The notes: generated from the letters alone by a model not told the origin. A DNA stretch of 64,000 nucleotides from Rathayibacter rathayi (GCF_004011095.1 NZ_CP028129.1:1054001-1118000); one strand, 5' to 3'; shown: positions 17,119-25,183, counted from the first letter of the stretch. Numbers and translations are program-made.

Positions 17119-18194
17119 ACGACGGCACCACCGCCCTCAGCGTCACCGGCGAGAACGGCTACGACATCCACGTCGGGCGCGGCCTCCTTGACGGCCTGGC
17201 CGACGCGATCGGCCCCCGGGCCGCGAAGGTGCTCATCGTGCACCCGCCGACCCTCGCGGTCCTCGCCGCCGAGATCCGTGAGAGTCTGCTCGAGCGCTAC
17301 GAGGTGCTCCTCGCCGAGGTACCGGACGCCGAGGCTGCGAAGCGCGTCGAGGTCGCCGCGTTCTGCTGGCAGGTGATGGGCCAGTCCGACTTCACCCGTA
17401 CCGACGTGGTCGTCGGCTTCGGCGGCGGGGCGATCACTGACCTGGCGGGCTTCGTCGCCGCGACCTGGCTCCGCGGAGTCGATGTCGTGCAGGTGCCGAC
17501 CACAGTGCTCGGGATGGTCGATGCCGCCGTCGGCGGCAAGACTGGCATCAACACGGCCGAGGGCAAGAACCTGGTCGGCGCCTTCCACGCGCCGAGCGCC
17601 GTCGTCGCGGACCTCGACGTGCTGACCAGCCTTCCGCGCAATGAGGTGCTGGCCGGCTTCGGCGAGATCGTGAAGTGCGGGATGATCGCGGAGCCGCGCA
17701 TCCTCGACATCATCGAGTCGGATATCGACCTGGCAACCGATCCGACGTCGGAGGAGTTCCGCAGCCTGGTCGAACTGTCGATCGGGATCAAGGCGCGCGT
17801 CGTCGGCGAGGACTTCACGGAGAAGGGTCTGCGCGAGATCCTGAATTACGGGCACACTCTCGGGCACGCGGTCGAGCACGCCGAGCGCTATCAGTGGCGC
17901 CACGGCGCGGCCGTCTCCGTCGGGATGATGTTCGCCGCCGAGCTCTCCCGCCTGACCGGATCGCTGAACGATACCGTCGTCGACCGGCAGCGCAGCATCC
18001 TCGAGTCGCTGACGCTGCCGACGAGCTATCCGCTCGGCCGATGGGAGACGCTTCTCGCCGCCATGCAGCGCGACAAGAAGAGCCGCGCGGGCATGCTCCG
18101 CTTCGTGGTGCTCGACGGCCTTGCCCGGCCGAGCATTCTGCAGGGGCCGGAGACGTCGCTGCTGTTCGCGGCGTATCAGGAGATCGGGTCGTAG
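17115..18194 (+). CDS. aroB: 3-dehydroquinate synthase
   Basis: A 359-residue NAD- and Zn-dependent enzyme forming 3-dehydroquinate from DAHP. The NAD-binding region is VVVGFGGGAITDLAGFVAA, followed by VPTTVLGMVDAAVGGKTGI and the metal-binding EIVKCGMI, LNYGHTLGHAVEH and WRHGAAVS. The ATG at 17115 overlaps the aroK stop; the longer frame to 17034 is discarded. It is the last backbone gene before the polymorphic-toxin insertion. In relatives aroB is usually followed closely by efp. Confidence 0.96.
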   Translation: MNDGTTALSVTGENGYDIHVGRGLLDGLADAIGPRAAKVLIVHPPTLAVLAAEIRESLLERYEVLLAEVPDAEAAKRVEVAAFCWQVMGQSDFTRTDVVVGFGGGAITDLAGFVAATWLRGVDVVQVPTTVLGMVDAAVGGKTGINTAEGKNLVGAFHAPSAVVADLDVLTSLPRNEVLAGFGEIVKCGMIAEPRILDIIESDIDLATDPTSEEFRSLVELSIGIKARVVGEDFTEKGLREILNYGHTLGHAVEHAERYQWRHGAAVSVGMMFAAELSRLTGSLNDTVVDRQRSILESLTLPTSYPLGRWETLLAAMQRDKKSRAGMLRFVVLDGLARPSILQGPETSLLFAAYQEIGS

Positions 18195-18317
18195 GCTCGC
18201 TTGCGCTCATAACGACAGGAGGCGATCCAGACCCCGACCCGACATCCTCATGAGGCGCGCGAGTTCGTGGATCCGGTCGAGGAGCAGGGCGGGAACTTTC
18301 GAGTAAGCCCGTCGTGC

Positions 18318-18806
18318 TCAGTGGTATTCTGCGGAGTCCAGATATGGATCAATAATCCAAAGATCCACTATCTTGTTTCCACGGAGCCCCCAAGCGCCTC
18401 CTTGGCAGAATCGGTACGCAGTCCTGCTTTCCTCAACATCTACTTGTGCAACTCTAGCAAGATTCTTTACGGAATCGTATTCTATGCAAAAATCGCCCGA
18501 CCCGACTGATATGGACTCTGCGCGATAAGCCATCCCACCGGGGGGAATATCGTCCGTGTACAGGCTTCGATCAACCCATTCTGGCGGAGTGAGAACTCGT
18601 GATTTCCAGCGCGTGGCCGGCGCAAATCCGTCTATGTACTGCAACCGGCCGTCGGAGACATCAATCTCGATAGAAAGCATCTCAAAGGCTAGCATTCCCC
18701 CGCCGAATACATCTGGAGCGCGATCGAGGAAAATAAAAGAGTGCTCTGTCCTTAGGTAGACGAGCCTTCCTGCGGTTGGACCTGCGACCTCGCCAAGTCT
18801 TATCAC
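18318..18806 (-). CDS. Putative immunity protein to the second (RPYxxS-type) C-terminal toxin, paralogue 1
   Basis: A 162-residue soluble protein without a recognised domain name. It is the immunity partner of the toxin tip encoded just upstream, because its ATG overlaps the toxin stop (ATGA at 18803-18806). Two paralogues in the same place relative to the same toxin type lie at 25184 and 26727; all three share RSLYTDDIPP/RSLYSDIIP and end in DLWIIDP. This copy is the most diverged. Its base composition is clearly more A/T-rich than the aro genes, as is usual for horizontally exchanged immunity genes. The function as immunity is inference from position. Confidence 0.7.
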   Translation of the reverse strand: MIRLGEVAGPTAGRLVYLRTEHSFIFLDRAPDVFGGGMLAFEMLSIEIDVSDGRLQYIDGFAPATRWKSRVLTPPEWVDRSLYTDDIPPGGMAYRAESISVGSGDFCIEYDSVKNLARVAQVDVEESRTAYRFCQGGAWGLRGNKIVDLWIIDPYLDSAEYH

Positions 18807-20173
18807 AATAGCCTCACTTTCCGAACCAGTAATGGTAAATTATTTGCCTCTTCGTCCAAGACAAGTTCCCACCGGCCTTCGTGGCCATTCATTGTACCAT
18901 TCGCTACGAATTTTCTAAGCCAAGTTTCGCGGTCCTGAACTTCTTCGCCGGTGTCTGCGATCAGCTGCATCATGAGTCGCGATTCGTTGTAAGGTCGCGC
19001 GAAGTCGCCATTGTTTTGCAGTTCCCGGGTATGTTTCTGAACCGTTTTGCTGAGCTTGTAGCTGTCGATGTCAGTCGGTCTGGCTGTTGGTTTGACGGCG
19101 TTGAGCGGTTCGCTCGGGGTGGTGATGTCTGGTGTGAGGGCGTCTGCTTCTTTGCCGAGGAGGTTTTTGCCGGCGCGTCCGGCTCCGGTGAGTCCGTGTC
19201 CGAGGAGTGGTCCGCTGGCTCCCATGGCGGCGCCGGTGAGTGCGCCGCCGCCGGAGGCTTGGAGGAAGCCGTCGAGGGTGTGGGGTCCGGGTGCGGTGGC
19301 GTAGGCGTAGGCGTCGCCTGCGGCGCCGGATGCGGCGCCGGAGGCTGCTTCGGAGGCGACGGCGGCTTTGAGGCCGTTGATTCCGGCGGCGCCCAGGCGG
19401 GCTGCCGTCATGCTGCTGCCGAGGCCTCCGGTGACGGCGGTGAGTGCGGTTTGTGCCCAGTTGACGGAGCCGGTGGTGGCTTTTTGGATGATGACGTCGA
19501 TTCCGGCGCCGACCAGGGCGGCGCCGAGGGGGCCGCCGACCCCGGTGAACATCAGGGCGCCGCCAGCGAGAGCCATAGCGCCGCCGGCGATGTATTCCCA
19601 GTTGTGGGCGAACCAGTCGCCGGTTGCGGCGAGGGCCCCGTTGTTTCCGTCGCGGTAGGCCTGCAATTGCGCGTCGGTGATGGGGCTTAGACCTGTGGGG
19701 TCGAGTGCGTGGACGGGGTCGTTGCCGGCGAAGGAGTATGGGTTCCCGGACCAGGCCGCGCCCCAGGTGGGTGACAGGGGGTCGGTGGAGAGGAATCCGC
19801 GGGTGGTGGGGTCGTAGGCGCGGTGCCCCATCCATTCGAGTCCGGCGAAGGTGAGGGCACCGGCGGGGGTGAGGCCGATGCCGTCGGCGATGGGGGTGGC
19901 GGTGGTGGGGTTCCAGGGGTCGTGGGCGGTGGTGGAGCGTTCGGGGCGCCAGCCGGGGTCGCTCCAGTGGTCGCCGATGCCGGTGACGCCGCCCGGGGTG
20001 TGCAGGACGGGCGAGTCGCCGACGGCGAGCAGGTCGGGGGCGCCGCTCGCGTCGTCCCACCACACGTCGGTGCCGTCGACGGAAGCGAGGTCGCCGAGCA
20101 CGTCCACCCAGACTGCGGTGGTGCGCGGCGCGGAGCCCGCCTGCGCGTGCGAGACCGACGCCAGGCTGCCCAT
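18803..20173 (-). CDS. Orphan Rhs C-terminal cassette: RHS core, linker and RPYxxS-type toxin
   Basis: A 5'-truncated Rhs gene of about 456 residues. Residues 1-135 match the end of the full-length Rhs protein ([47 protein letters not shown]). Then comes a Gly/Ala-rich hydrophobic linker (about 145-340). The tip (about 365-456) differs: KHTRELQNNG, FARPYNESRLMMQ and a C-terminal WELVLDEE. A related tip is at 25663. The frame is open to about 20213, where homology to the full-length gene stops (20199), so this looks like a silent cassette without promoter or secretion N-terminus. Its stop overlaps the immunity gene. The toxin activity is unknown. Confidence 0.7.
   Translation of the reverse strand: MGSLASVSHAQAGSAPRTTAVWVDVLGDLASVDGTDVWWDDASGAPDLLAVGDSPVLHTPGGVTGIGDHWSDPGWRPERSTTAHDPWNPTTATPIADGIGLTPAGALTFAGLEWMGHRAYDPTTRGFLSTDPLSPTWGAAWSGNPYSFAGNDPVHALDPTGLSPITDAQLQAYRDGNNGALAATGDWFAHNWEYIAGGAMALAGGALMFTGVGGPLGAALVGAGIDVIIQKATTGSVNWAQTALTAVTGGLGSSMTAARLGAAGINGLKAAVASEAASGAASGAAGDAYAYATAPGPHTLDGFLQASGGGALTGAAMGASGPLLGHGLTGAGRAGKNLLGKEADALTPDITTPSEPLNAVKPTARPTDIDSYKLSKTVQKHTRELQNNGDFARPYNESRLMMQLIADTGEEVQDRETWLRKFVANGTMNGHEGRWELVLDEEANNLPLLVRKVRLL
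19171..20047 (-). repeat. RHS core/linker DNA repeat, copy A
   Basis: An 877-bp block nearly identical to 24061-24937 (constant offset 4890), with only a handful of substitutions seen (for example near 19650, 19880 and 20011). From 19583 to 20199 it is also nearly identical to 28751-29367 in the full-length gene. Confidence 0.9.
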
Positions 20174-20222
20174 CGCAGACCACGCGTAGCTGCGCTCCGA
20201 GCGCGAGTCCGACTGTCATGCT

Positions 20223-20513
20223 TTACGCAAGTCGATTGGCTATCTTGTATAGTCGGGTGCGCAAGAGGCTAAGATCATCGTTGAGTTCTCGAGGATAATT
20301 GCCATTGTTGTAGATAACGGCATCGCCAAAAGTTCCCATGCCGCCACACATGTGAATGATCTTCCGCGAAAGGTCGCTGATGTCTGTGGAATCGAGTGAG
20401 GCATCCAAATCATCGAGCAGAGAGTGCATCACGGCGGCCCATAAATTATCTTTGCCACTAATGAAGACTTCTTCCAAGGCCTTAAGTGTTTCGCGCAACA
20501 TGTCGACGGTCAT
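20223..20513 (-). CDS. Immunity protein, DUF6966-like, copy 2
   Basis: A 96-residue protein paralogous to the immunity gene of the full-length toxin (27630-27920). Both share MLRETL/ALRETL, a central IIHMxGGMGTFxD and a final LYxIAxxLA. The GGMG-F-D centre is typical of DUF6966-type proteins. The ATG at 20513 overlaps the stop of the toxin-tip fragment upstream, the same overlap seen at the intact locus. The immunity gene is intact although its toxin is only a fragment. Specific neutralisation is inferred from position and paralogy. Confidence 0.65.
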   Translation of the reverse strand: MTVDMLRETLKALEEVFISGKDNLWAAVMHSLLDDLDASLDSTDISDLSRKIIHMCGGMGTFGDAVIYNNGNYPRELNDDLSLLRTRLYKIANRLA

Positions 20514-20700
20514 TTCAGCCCCCAATAGCCGAGAATTTTCACGTCGTCCATGAGCCATGGCTTAATGATGACGTGCTGTGTTGTTCCTCCCATGTAAAAT
20601 CCTCCTTGGTTGGCTATTTCTCGGCAGGATGGTCTCCAATTGAATTCAAGCCTCCAGATATGCGCGTCCTTGACTGCTCTTAGTGGTCGAGCGTGCACCG
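20510..20700 (-). pseudogene. C-terminal fragment of the first toxin type
   Basis: Only about the last 40-60 residues remain. [20 protein letters not shown] and a final LGYWGLK are nearly identical to the C-terminus of the full-length Rhs protein (27917-33367). The upstream part has no RHS core and no convincing toxin N-terminus. The open frame runs to 20755 but loses similarity around 20680-20700. It is a displaced toxin tip retained next to its immunity gene. Confidence 0.7.
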
Positions 20701-20730
20701 GATCCAATGGTTGCCGAGGACACGCGGCGT

Positions 20731-20982
20731 TCACTCGCGTGCTAGGTCTTGCCATTCTCTGGGGTCGACCTTCAGGGCCACTCCTAGCAGCGCAACCTTG
20801 TCCACTATCCGTCCTGGCAGTGGTATCTCTAGTTCATCCAGTTCGTAGGCTATGTGTTCAAGGCAGACCTTGAACTCTCTGTGCGCCACATAATCACGAA
20901 TGTATTTTTCCTGCTGAGGTTTTAGGTAGGTCTTTATCTCCTCTATTAACCACAGCAGTTCTCGCCTATAGTATTCATACAT
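20731..20982 (-). CDS. MafI-family immunity protein (orphan)
   Basis: An 83-residue helical protein of the MafI type, the small immunity proteins of Maf/Rhs polymorphic toxins. The typical feature is a central IRDYVAHREFKVCLEHIAYE (hydrophobic, E/H-rich), followed by DELEIPLP and a C-terminal helix. It starts at ATGTATGAATACTATAGG, where ATGTATGA is the last unit of an octanucleotide tract. The IS5-type element lies directly upstream, so its own ribosome binding site and promoter have been separated from it and expression is doubtful. No MafB-type toxin directly precedes it. Confidence 0.65.
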   Translation of the reverse strand: MYEYYRRELLWLIEEIKTYLKPQQEKYIRDYVAHREFKVCLEHIAYELDELEIPLPGRIVDKVALLGVALKVDPREWQDLARE

Positions 20983-20983
20983 T

Positions 20984-21892
20984 GGGGCTTATGCAAAATA
21001 CGATTGATCGAGATGGATTTGCGCGTGTCGGTCACGAATAACACCGGCTGATCCGCTTTGATTGAAGAGCAACGTCTAACAGAAACTCTTCGCAAAGGAA
21101 CCAGCCGGTGCGCACGCGGTCTACTACGGGAATGACGGCCGAGCACTACGCGATCCTCGCCGAACGGATCGAGAACGAGTTCATGTGGCGTCGGCGGCGA
21201 GGACGTCCGCGCAGACTTTCCCTCGAGGGAGCATTGCGGGTCACTCTTCTCTATTATCGCCAGAATGTGACCGAGCAGTTGATCGCTGATGTGGTCGGTG
21301 TCAGTCAGTCGACCGTGTCGCGAACGATCGCGTCGGTTGAGGCGATGCTCAATGTCGTGATAGACGACGAGCAACCGGACGTCGAGGCCGCGCTCCGCGG
21401 GACAACGGCCGTCATCGACGGCACGCTCCTGCCGTGCTGGTCCTGGTCGGACGCGCCAGAGCTGTACTCCGGGAAACACATGACCACGGGGCACAACTGC
21501 CAGGTCCTCGCCGATCTCTCCGGTCGGTTGATCCACATTTCGGATCCGATCGCGGGCAAGCATCACGATGCCCACGCGTTTCGAGAAACCGGGTTGGCCG
21601 ACACCGTTAACCTCTCGAACACGCTGGCCGACAAAGGCTACCAAGGCACCGGAATGGTCATACCAATAAAGAAGAGGCCAAGCGAAGAACATCTGCCAAA
21701 TTACGCCAAACACCACAATCGCTTCGTGAACACCCACCGCTACGTGATCGAGAGAACAATTGCTAGCATCAAGACCTGGCGGATATTCCACACCGACTAC
21801 CGGCGGCCACTGCGCACCTTCCGAGATGCCTTCAACGCCGTCCGCGGACTCATCTTTTTCACTCGGCAAAAAACCAATTTTGCATAAGCCTC
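20984..21892 (+). mobile_element. IS5-family insertion sequence, about 909 bp
   Basis: A complete-looking IS bounded by terminal inverted repeats sharing GGCTTATGCAAAAT (left end GGGGCTTATGCAAAAT; right end the complement of GAGGCTTATGCAAAAT). It carries one DDE transposase gene. It is inserted in a tract of ATTCATAC octamers: one unit lies to the left (20973-20980) and the rest to the right (21893-21948). A clean target duplication cannot be called because the flanks are repetitive (ATT on the left, ACT on the right). End fragments of the same type are present at 8742-8800. Confidence 0.85.
21108..21887 (+). CDS. IS5-family transposase (DDE_Tnp_4 type)
   Basis: A 259-residue transposase with an N-terminal helix-turn-helix (about residues 35-75: LRVTLLYYRQNVTEQLIADV, then VSQSTVSRTIA). 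The DDE nuclease domain shows the first Asp in TAVIDGTLLP, the second in LADKGYQGTGM and the Glu in YVIERTIASIKTW. The frame is intact, so the element may be active. The GTG at 21108 is taken as the start; an in-frame ATG at 21132 is an alternative. The stop lies inside the right terminal repeat. Confidence 0.88.
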   Translation: MRTRSTTGMTAEHYAILAERIENEFMWRRRRGRPRRLSLEGALRVTLLYYRQNVTEQLIADVVGVSQSTVSRTIASVEAMLNVVIDDEQPDVEAALRGTTAVIDGTLLPCWSWSDAPELYSGKHMTTGHNCQVLADLSGRLIHISDPIAGKHHDAHAFRETGLADTVNLSNTLADKGYQGTGMVIPIKKRPSEEHLPNYAKHHNRFVNTHRYVIERTIASIKTWRIFHTDYRRPLRTFRDAFNAVRGLIFFTRQKTNFA

Positions 21893-21948
21893 ACTCATAC
21901 ATTCATACATTCATACATTCATACATTCATACATTCATACATTCCTGC
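21893..21948. repeat. Octanucleotide microsatellite (ATTCATAC / minus-strand ATGTATGA)
   Basis: One variant unit (ACTCATAC) is followed by six perfect ATTCATAC units (21901-21948). A further perfect unit is at 20973-20980 on the other side of the IS, so the original tract had about eight. On the minus strand each unit contains ATG and TGA, and the last unit supplies the start codon of the mafI-like gene. Confidence 0.9.
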
Positions 21949-22033
21949 TTTCCCTTTTTGTCAATTGATCGGAAAGCTAGTAATCATGCCCTCTCCCGCC
22001 GGATCGACTAGTACACGAATATCTATTCCGTCT

Positions 22034-22291
22034 CTACGGCCTTCGATGCGGCATTATTTTCTTTCCCCCCGGATGCCTTAACTTTGCGGGCCGATCGTCC
22101 CGCAGAGAAACGGCCGTCGCTACACGATCTTTTGTTCCGGCGAGGCGTAGTGGAACCGCGTGCTGACTCGCGGTGAGGAGGAGCTCGAGTTCGCGGGTGA
22201 TCTGTTGCTGTTGCTTTGCGCTCAGGCGTATATCTTCTATCTCGTAGCTGGTGACGCATAGAGTTTCGGTTCGAGGCCGTGTCGGCCCCAT
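22034..22291 (-). pseudogene. Remnant of a MafI-like N-terminal domain
   Basis: The translation includes a segment (QQQQITRELELLLTASQHAV followed by PLRLAG) that mirrors the N-terminus of the MafI/barstar gene just upstream (QQKQIARDLELVLAATGHRM, PLARAR). Similarity then stops in unrelated sequence. It overlaps the 3' end of that gene, so a duplicated immunity gene has decayed here. Confidence 0.5.
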
Positions 22292-23064
22292 CTGTCCTGG
22301 ACGCTAGCAAGGTCGTCGAACTCGGAGAAGAACGTCACGATCAACGGTACCGCTGGGCGATCCCTCGATCGACCTTCGGCGATTGGGTCGCCCCAGATCC
22401 GCCCGGCGGACTGAACGGATCCGGCAAGTACCTCTGTTTCGATCTCGGGTCGATCGCGTAGGAGATGCTCCGACTCCATGACGGCGAGGAAGATGCCTGA
22501 CCCGACGTCCTCATGGCCGAGATGGCTGAGGCACTCAGCGAAGACTTTCGCATTGCCATCGAAGTAGTAAGGGAATTGCAGGGCGGCAGCGAATTCGTCG
22601 AAGACATGCGGGAGGTCGGGCATCGCTAGACCGCGCAGAAGACGGCTGGTAAATCCGCGGAGCTCGTAGTGCAAAACGAGATTGTCTGCCGCGTGAGGAG
22701 TGTCGCGGACCAGTCGGAGAGAAAGGCCGGGTGTCTCGGGAGTCTCCCATGAGAGTGCGGGAGGTGCTTGGATCATCCCGAGCGGGGTGAGCGGCGTCGA
22801 TGCGTCGGCGGTCAGGCGGTTCCAGGTTGTCTCGGGGAGTTTTAATGCTTGAGTCAGGTCGATGATGAGGGCAAGGGCCCGGGCATCGACAGGTTGGCCG
22901 AGGTCGTTCAATCCGAGGGCGATTTGCTCGAGGCAGAGCCTGTACTGGTCATTGTCCAGAGAAACCCGGGCGGATCGAGCGCGCGCCAACGGCATCCGGT
23001 GCCCCGTGGCGGCGAGGACAAGTTCGAGATCTCGAGCGATCTGCTTCTGTTGCGCTACATTCAC
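22237..23064 (-). CDS. Immunity protein: MafI-like domain fused to a barstar-like domain
   Basis: A 275-residue protein with two parts. The N-terminal part (about residues 1-85) resembles MafI immunity proteins (SLDNDQYRLCLEQIALGLND, then a helix ending TTWNRL). The C-terminal part (about 100-265) resembles barstar: FDEFAAALQFPYYFDGNAKV followed by FAECLSHLGHE corresponds to barstar's FP-x-YF-G-N-x-x-AF-x-E-C-L-x-DL segment. The start is GTG at 23064 with AAAGGA at good spacing. It is the second barstar-like gene after the barnase-type toxin. The fusion, if real, would give one immunity protein two specificities; that is inference. Confidence 0.65.
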   Translation of the reverse strand: MNVAQQKQIARDLELVLAATGHRMPLARARSARVSLDNDQYRLCLEQIALGLNDLGQPVDARALALIIDLTQALKLPETTWNRLTADASTPLTPLGMIQAPPALSWETPETPGLSLRLVRDTPHAADNLVLHYELRGFTSRLLRGLAMPDLPHVFDEFAAALQFPYYFDGNAKVFAECLSHLGHEDVGSGIFLAVMESEHLLRDRPEIETEVLAGSVQSAGRIWGDPIAEGRSRDRPAVPLIVTFFSEFDDLASVQDRWGRHGLEPKLYASPATR

Positions 23065-23131
23065 GAAATTGTCCTTTGTTCGTTGCTTTGACGGGCAGAC
23101 GCAATTTGCGGCCGCGGACTTTTTGCGTAAT

Positions 23132-23674
23132 TTACAGGTCGCACATCTTAAAGTTTGGGACTGGTGCCTGAATGAGGTCTACTTGCTCGTCTGACCATTT
23201 TTGTATTATTCCGTCATACTGTTCGAGAGGAGAGAAAAGAGTGACGATGAACGGTTTGGCGTTTCGATCCCACTCTTGAGATCCTGTTATTGGAGTCGAC
23301 CATACCTCGCCGGCGAAACGTAAGCTGTTGGCCAAGAAGGCGAGGACGTCGGGTGGTGACTCTTTCAGTAGTACGTGCGCGTCTGTAATCGTAACGCAAA
23401 CACCTTTGCCGACGTCCCGATCCCCGAGATCGCTCATGCATTCGTTAAAAGCGAATGGGTTGTAACCGAAGTAGTACGGAAACTGCATTCCGGCAGCGAA
23501 TTCACTGTAGAGGGAGTCTTCGGTCGTCATCTTGTCACCTCGAAGTCTTTTCGAAAAGTAGCCTTCCTTTTTATGGTAGTCGGCCAACTGCTGAGCGGAG
23601 CGTGCGTCGGCATTAATAAAGTAGGCCTGGAGTCCCGGCTTAGGTTCTGAAGCCCAAGGTATTGAAGAACTCAT
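23132..23674 (-). CDS. Barstar-family immunity protein
   Basis: A 180-residue barstar-type RNase inhibitor. The diagnostic segment is LYSEFAAGMQFPYYFGYNPF followed by AFNECMSDLGD. It starts three bases after the stop of the barnase-type toxin gene, the expected toxin-immunity order, so it should be the cognate inhibitor. The N-terminal about 50 residues and a C-terminal extension go beyond the 90-residue core of classic barstar. Composition is less GC-rich than the RHS core upstream. Confidence 0.75.
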   Translation of the reverse strand: MSSSIPWASEPKPGLQAYFINADARSAQQLADYHKKEGYFSKRLRGDKMTTEDSLYSEFAAGMQFPYYFGYNPFAFNECMSDLGDRDVGKGVCVTITDAHVLLKESPPDVLAFLANSLRFAGEVWSTPITGSQEWDRNAKPFIVTLFSPLEQYDGIIQKWSDEQVDLIQAPVPNFKMCDL

Positions 23675-23677
23675 CTG

Positions 23678-25027
23678 TCACTCTCTCATTAAGAAGAAGT
23701 TGTGGTAGTGATCTGGCGAGTAGTAAGTGCTACCGTCATCGCCGGTCACTACGCGGGGACTTGGTCGTCTCTGCCCTGGTATCTTCGGGTCTAACTCATA
23801 CTCCTTATATTCTATTGGTGTGCCGTCGGCCGTCGACGTCGGGAGACGCGTATGGCCAGGTTTCGGATCGTTATTCCACCGCTGTCCTCCCTTAATGTTA
23901 GGGAATTTCTCACCGGTTGTGTCGAGTCGGTCCAGGAGTTGCGTTGGTTTCTCGGGTATCGGGCCATGGAGAACATCGGATCGAGGGGACCCGGGGCGCG
24001 GATCGAGTTTGCCGAGTGCCTCTCGGGCGTGCGTGAGGTCCGTTTCTAGGGCGCCTGCGGCGGCGCGTCCGGCTCCGGTGAGTCCGTGTCCGAGGAGTGG
24101 TCCGCTGGCTCCCATGGCGGCGCCGGTGAGTGCGCCGCCGCCGGAGGCTTGGAGGAAGCCGTCGAGGGTGTGGGGTCCGGGTGCGGTGGCGTAGGCGTAG
24201 GCGTCGCCTGCGGCGCCGGATGCGGCGCCGGAGGCTGCTTCGGAGGCGACGGCGGCTTTGAGGCCGTTGATTCCGGCGGCGCCCAGGCGGGCTGCCGTCA
24301 TGCTGCTGCCGAGGCCTCCGGTGACGGCGGTGAGTGCGGTTTGTGCCCAGTTGACGGAGCCGGTGGTGGCTTTTTGGATGATGACGTCGATTCCGGCGCC
24401 GACCAGGGCGGCGCCGAGGGGGCCGCCGACCCCGGTGAACATCAGGGCGCCGCCAGCGAGAGCCATAGCGCCGCCGGCGATGTATTCCCAGTTGTGGGCG
24501 AACCAGTCGCCGGTTGCGGCGAGGGCCCCGTTGTTCCCGTCGCGGTAGGCCTGCAATTGCGCGTCGGTGATGGGGCTTAGACCTGTGGGGTCGAGTGCGT
24601 GGACGGGGTCGTTGCCGGCGAAGGAGTATGGGTTCCCGGACCAGGCCGCGCCCCAGGTGGGTGACAGGGGGTCGGTGGAGAGGAATCCGCGGGTGGTGGG
24701 GTCGTAGGCGCGGTGCCCCATCCATTCGAGTCCGGCGAAGGTGAGGGCACCGGCGGGGGTGAGGCCGACGCCGTCGGCGATGGGGGTGGCGGTGGTGGGG
24801 TTCCAGGGGTCGTGGGCGGTGGTGGAGCGTTCGGGGCGCCAGCCGGGGTCGCTCCAGTGGTCGCCGATGCCGGTGACGCCGCCCGGGGTGCGCAGGACGG
24901 GCGAGTCGCCGACGGCGAGCAGGTCGGGAGCGCCGCTTGAAAAACCGGACGCGGCGCCCGACGCGGCCTCGGTGGCGACCGCCGCTTTGAGGCCACTGAT
25001 CCCGGCGATGCCCAGGTGCGCTGTCAT
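23678..25027 (-). CDS. Orphan Rhs C-terminal cassette with barnase-like RNase tip
   Basis: A 5'-truncated Rhs gene of about 449 residues. Residues 1-28 are a stray piece of linker (GLKAAVATEAASGAASG) fused out of order to RHS core (from [11 protein letters not shown]). Then come the normal core ([14 protein letters not shown]) and the Gly/Ala-rich linker. The last about 75 residues form a barnase/RNase N1-type domain: RWNNDPKPGHTRLP, IEYKEYELDP, then RRPSPRVVTGDDGSTYYSPD and a catalytic-type His in DHYHNF. In barnase the matching residues are the Glu, Arg and final His of the active site. It has no secretion N-terminus. A barstar gene follows after three bases. Confidence 0.78.
   Translation of the reverse strand: MTAHLGIAGISGLKAAVATEAASGAASGFSSGAPDLLAVGDSPVLRTPGGVTGIGDHWSDPGWRPERSTTAHDPWNPTTATPIADGVGLTPAGALTFAGLEWMGHRAYDPTTRGFLSTDPLSPTWGAAWSGNPYSFAGNDPVHALDPTGLSPITDAQLQAYRDGNNGALAATGDWFAHNWEYIAGGAMALAGGALMFTGVGGPLGAALVGAGIDVIIQKATTGSVNWAQTALTAVTGGLGSSMTAARLGAAGINGLKAAVASEAASGAASGAAGDAYAYATAPGPHTLDGFLQASGGGALTGAAMGASGPLLGHGLTGAGRAAAGALETDLTHAREALGKLDPRPGSPRSDVLHGPIPEKPTQLLDRLDTTGEKFPNIKGGQRWNNDPKPGHTRLPTSTADGTPIEYKEYELDPKIPGQRRPSPRVVTGDDGSTYYSPDHYHNFFLMRE
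24061..24937 (-). repeat. RHS core/linker DNA repeat, copy B
   Basis: Near-identical partner of 19171-20047. Identity ends abruptly at 24937, where the sequence changes to the stray linker piece. The toxin-side border at 24061 is where the barnase tip begins to differ from copy A. Confidence 0.9.
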
Positions 25028-25183
25028 ATCGAGCGCGTGCTCGGAATCGTTGCTCGCGAAGGAGAAGGGGTTGCCGAACCAGTGCGCGCTCTACAGCGGT
25101 GGGATGGGCCCCGTCCAGAGGAAGCGCCGGGTCGCCTGGTCCTAGGCGCGTCGGCCGATCCACTTCAGACCGGCGGCCGAGCA
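25028..25183 (-). pseudogene. Decayed RHS core fragment
   Basis: Translated on the minus strand, this stretch still spells a broken RHS core (GLKWIGRRA-stop-DQATRRFLWTGP, then NPFSFASNDSEHALD) with in-frame stops. It matches the intact [21 protein letters not shown] and [15 protein letters not shown]. It is the 5' side of an older cassette into which the barnase cassette recombined. Confidence 0.6.

Noticed and set aside
22023..22310. 95-codon minus-strand frame at the end of the MafI/barstar gene
   Set aside because: It is out of frame with the MafI-like relic, which is better read in the 22034-22291 frame; it looks like a shadow.
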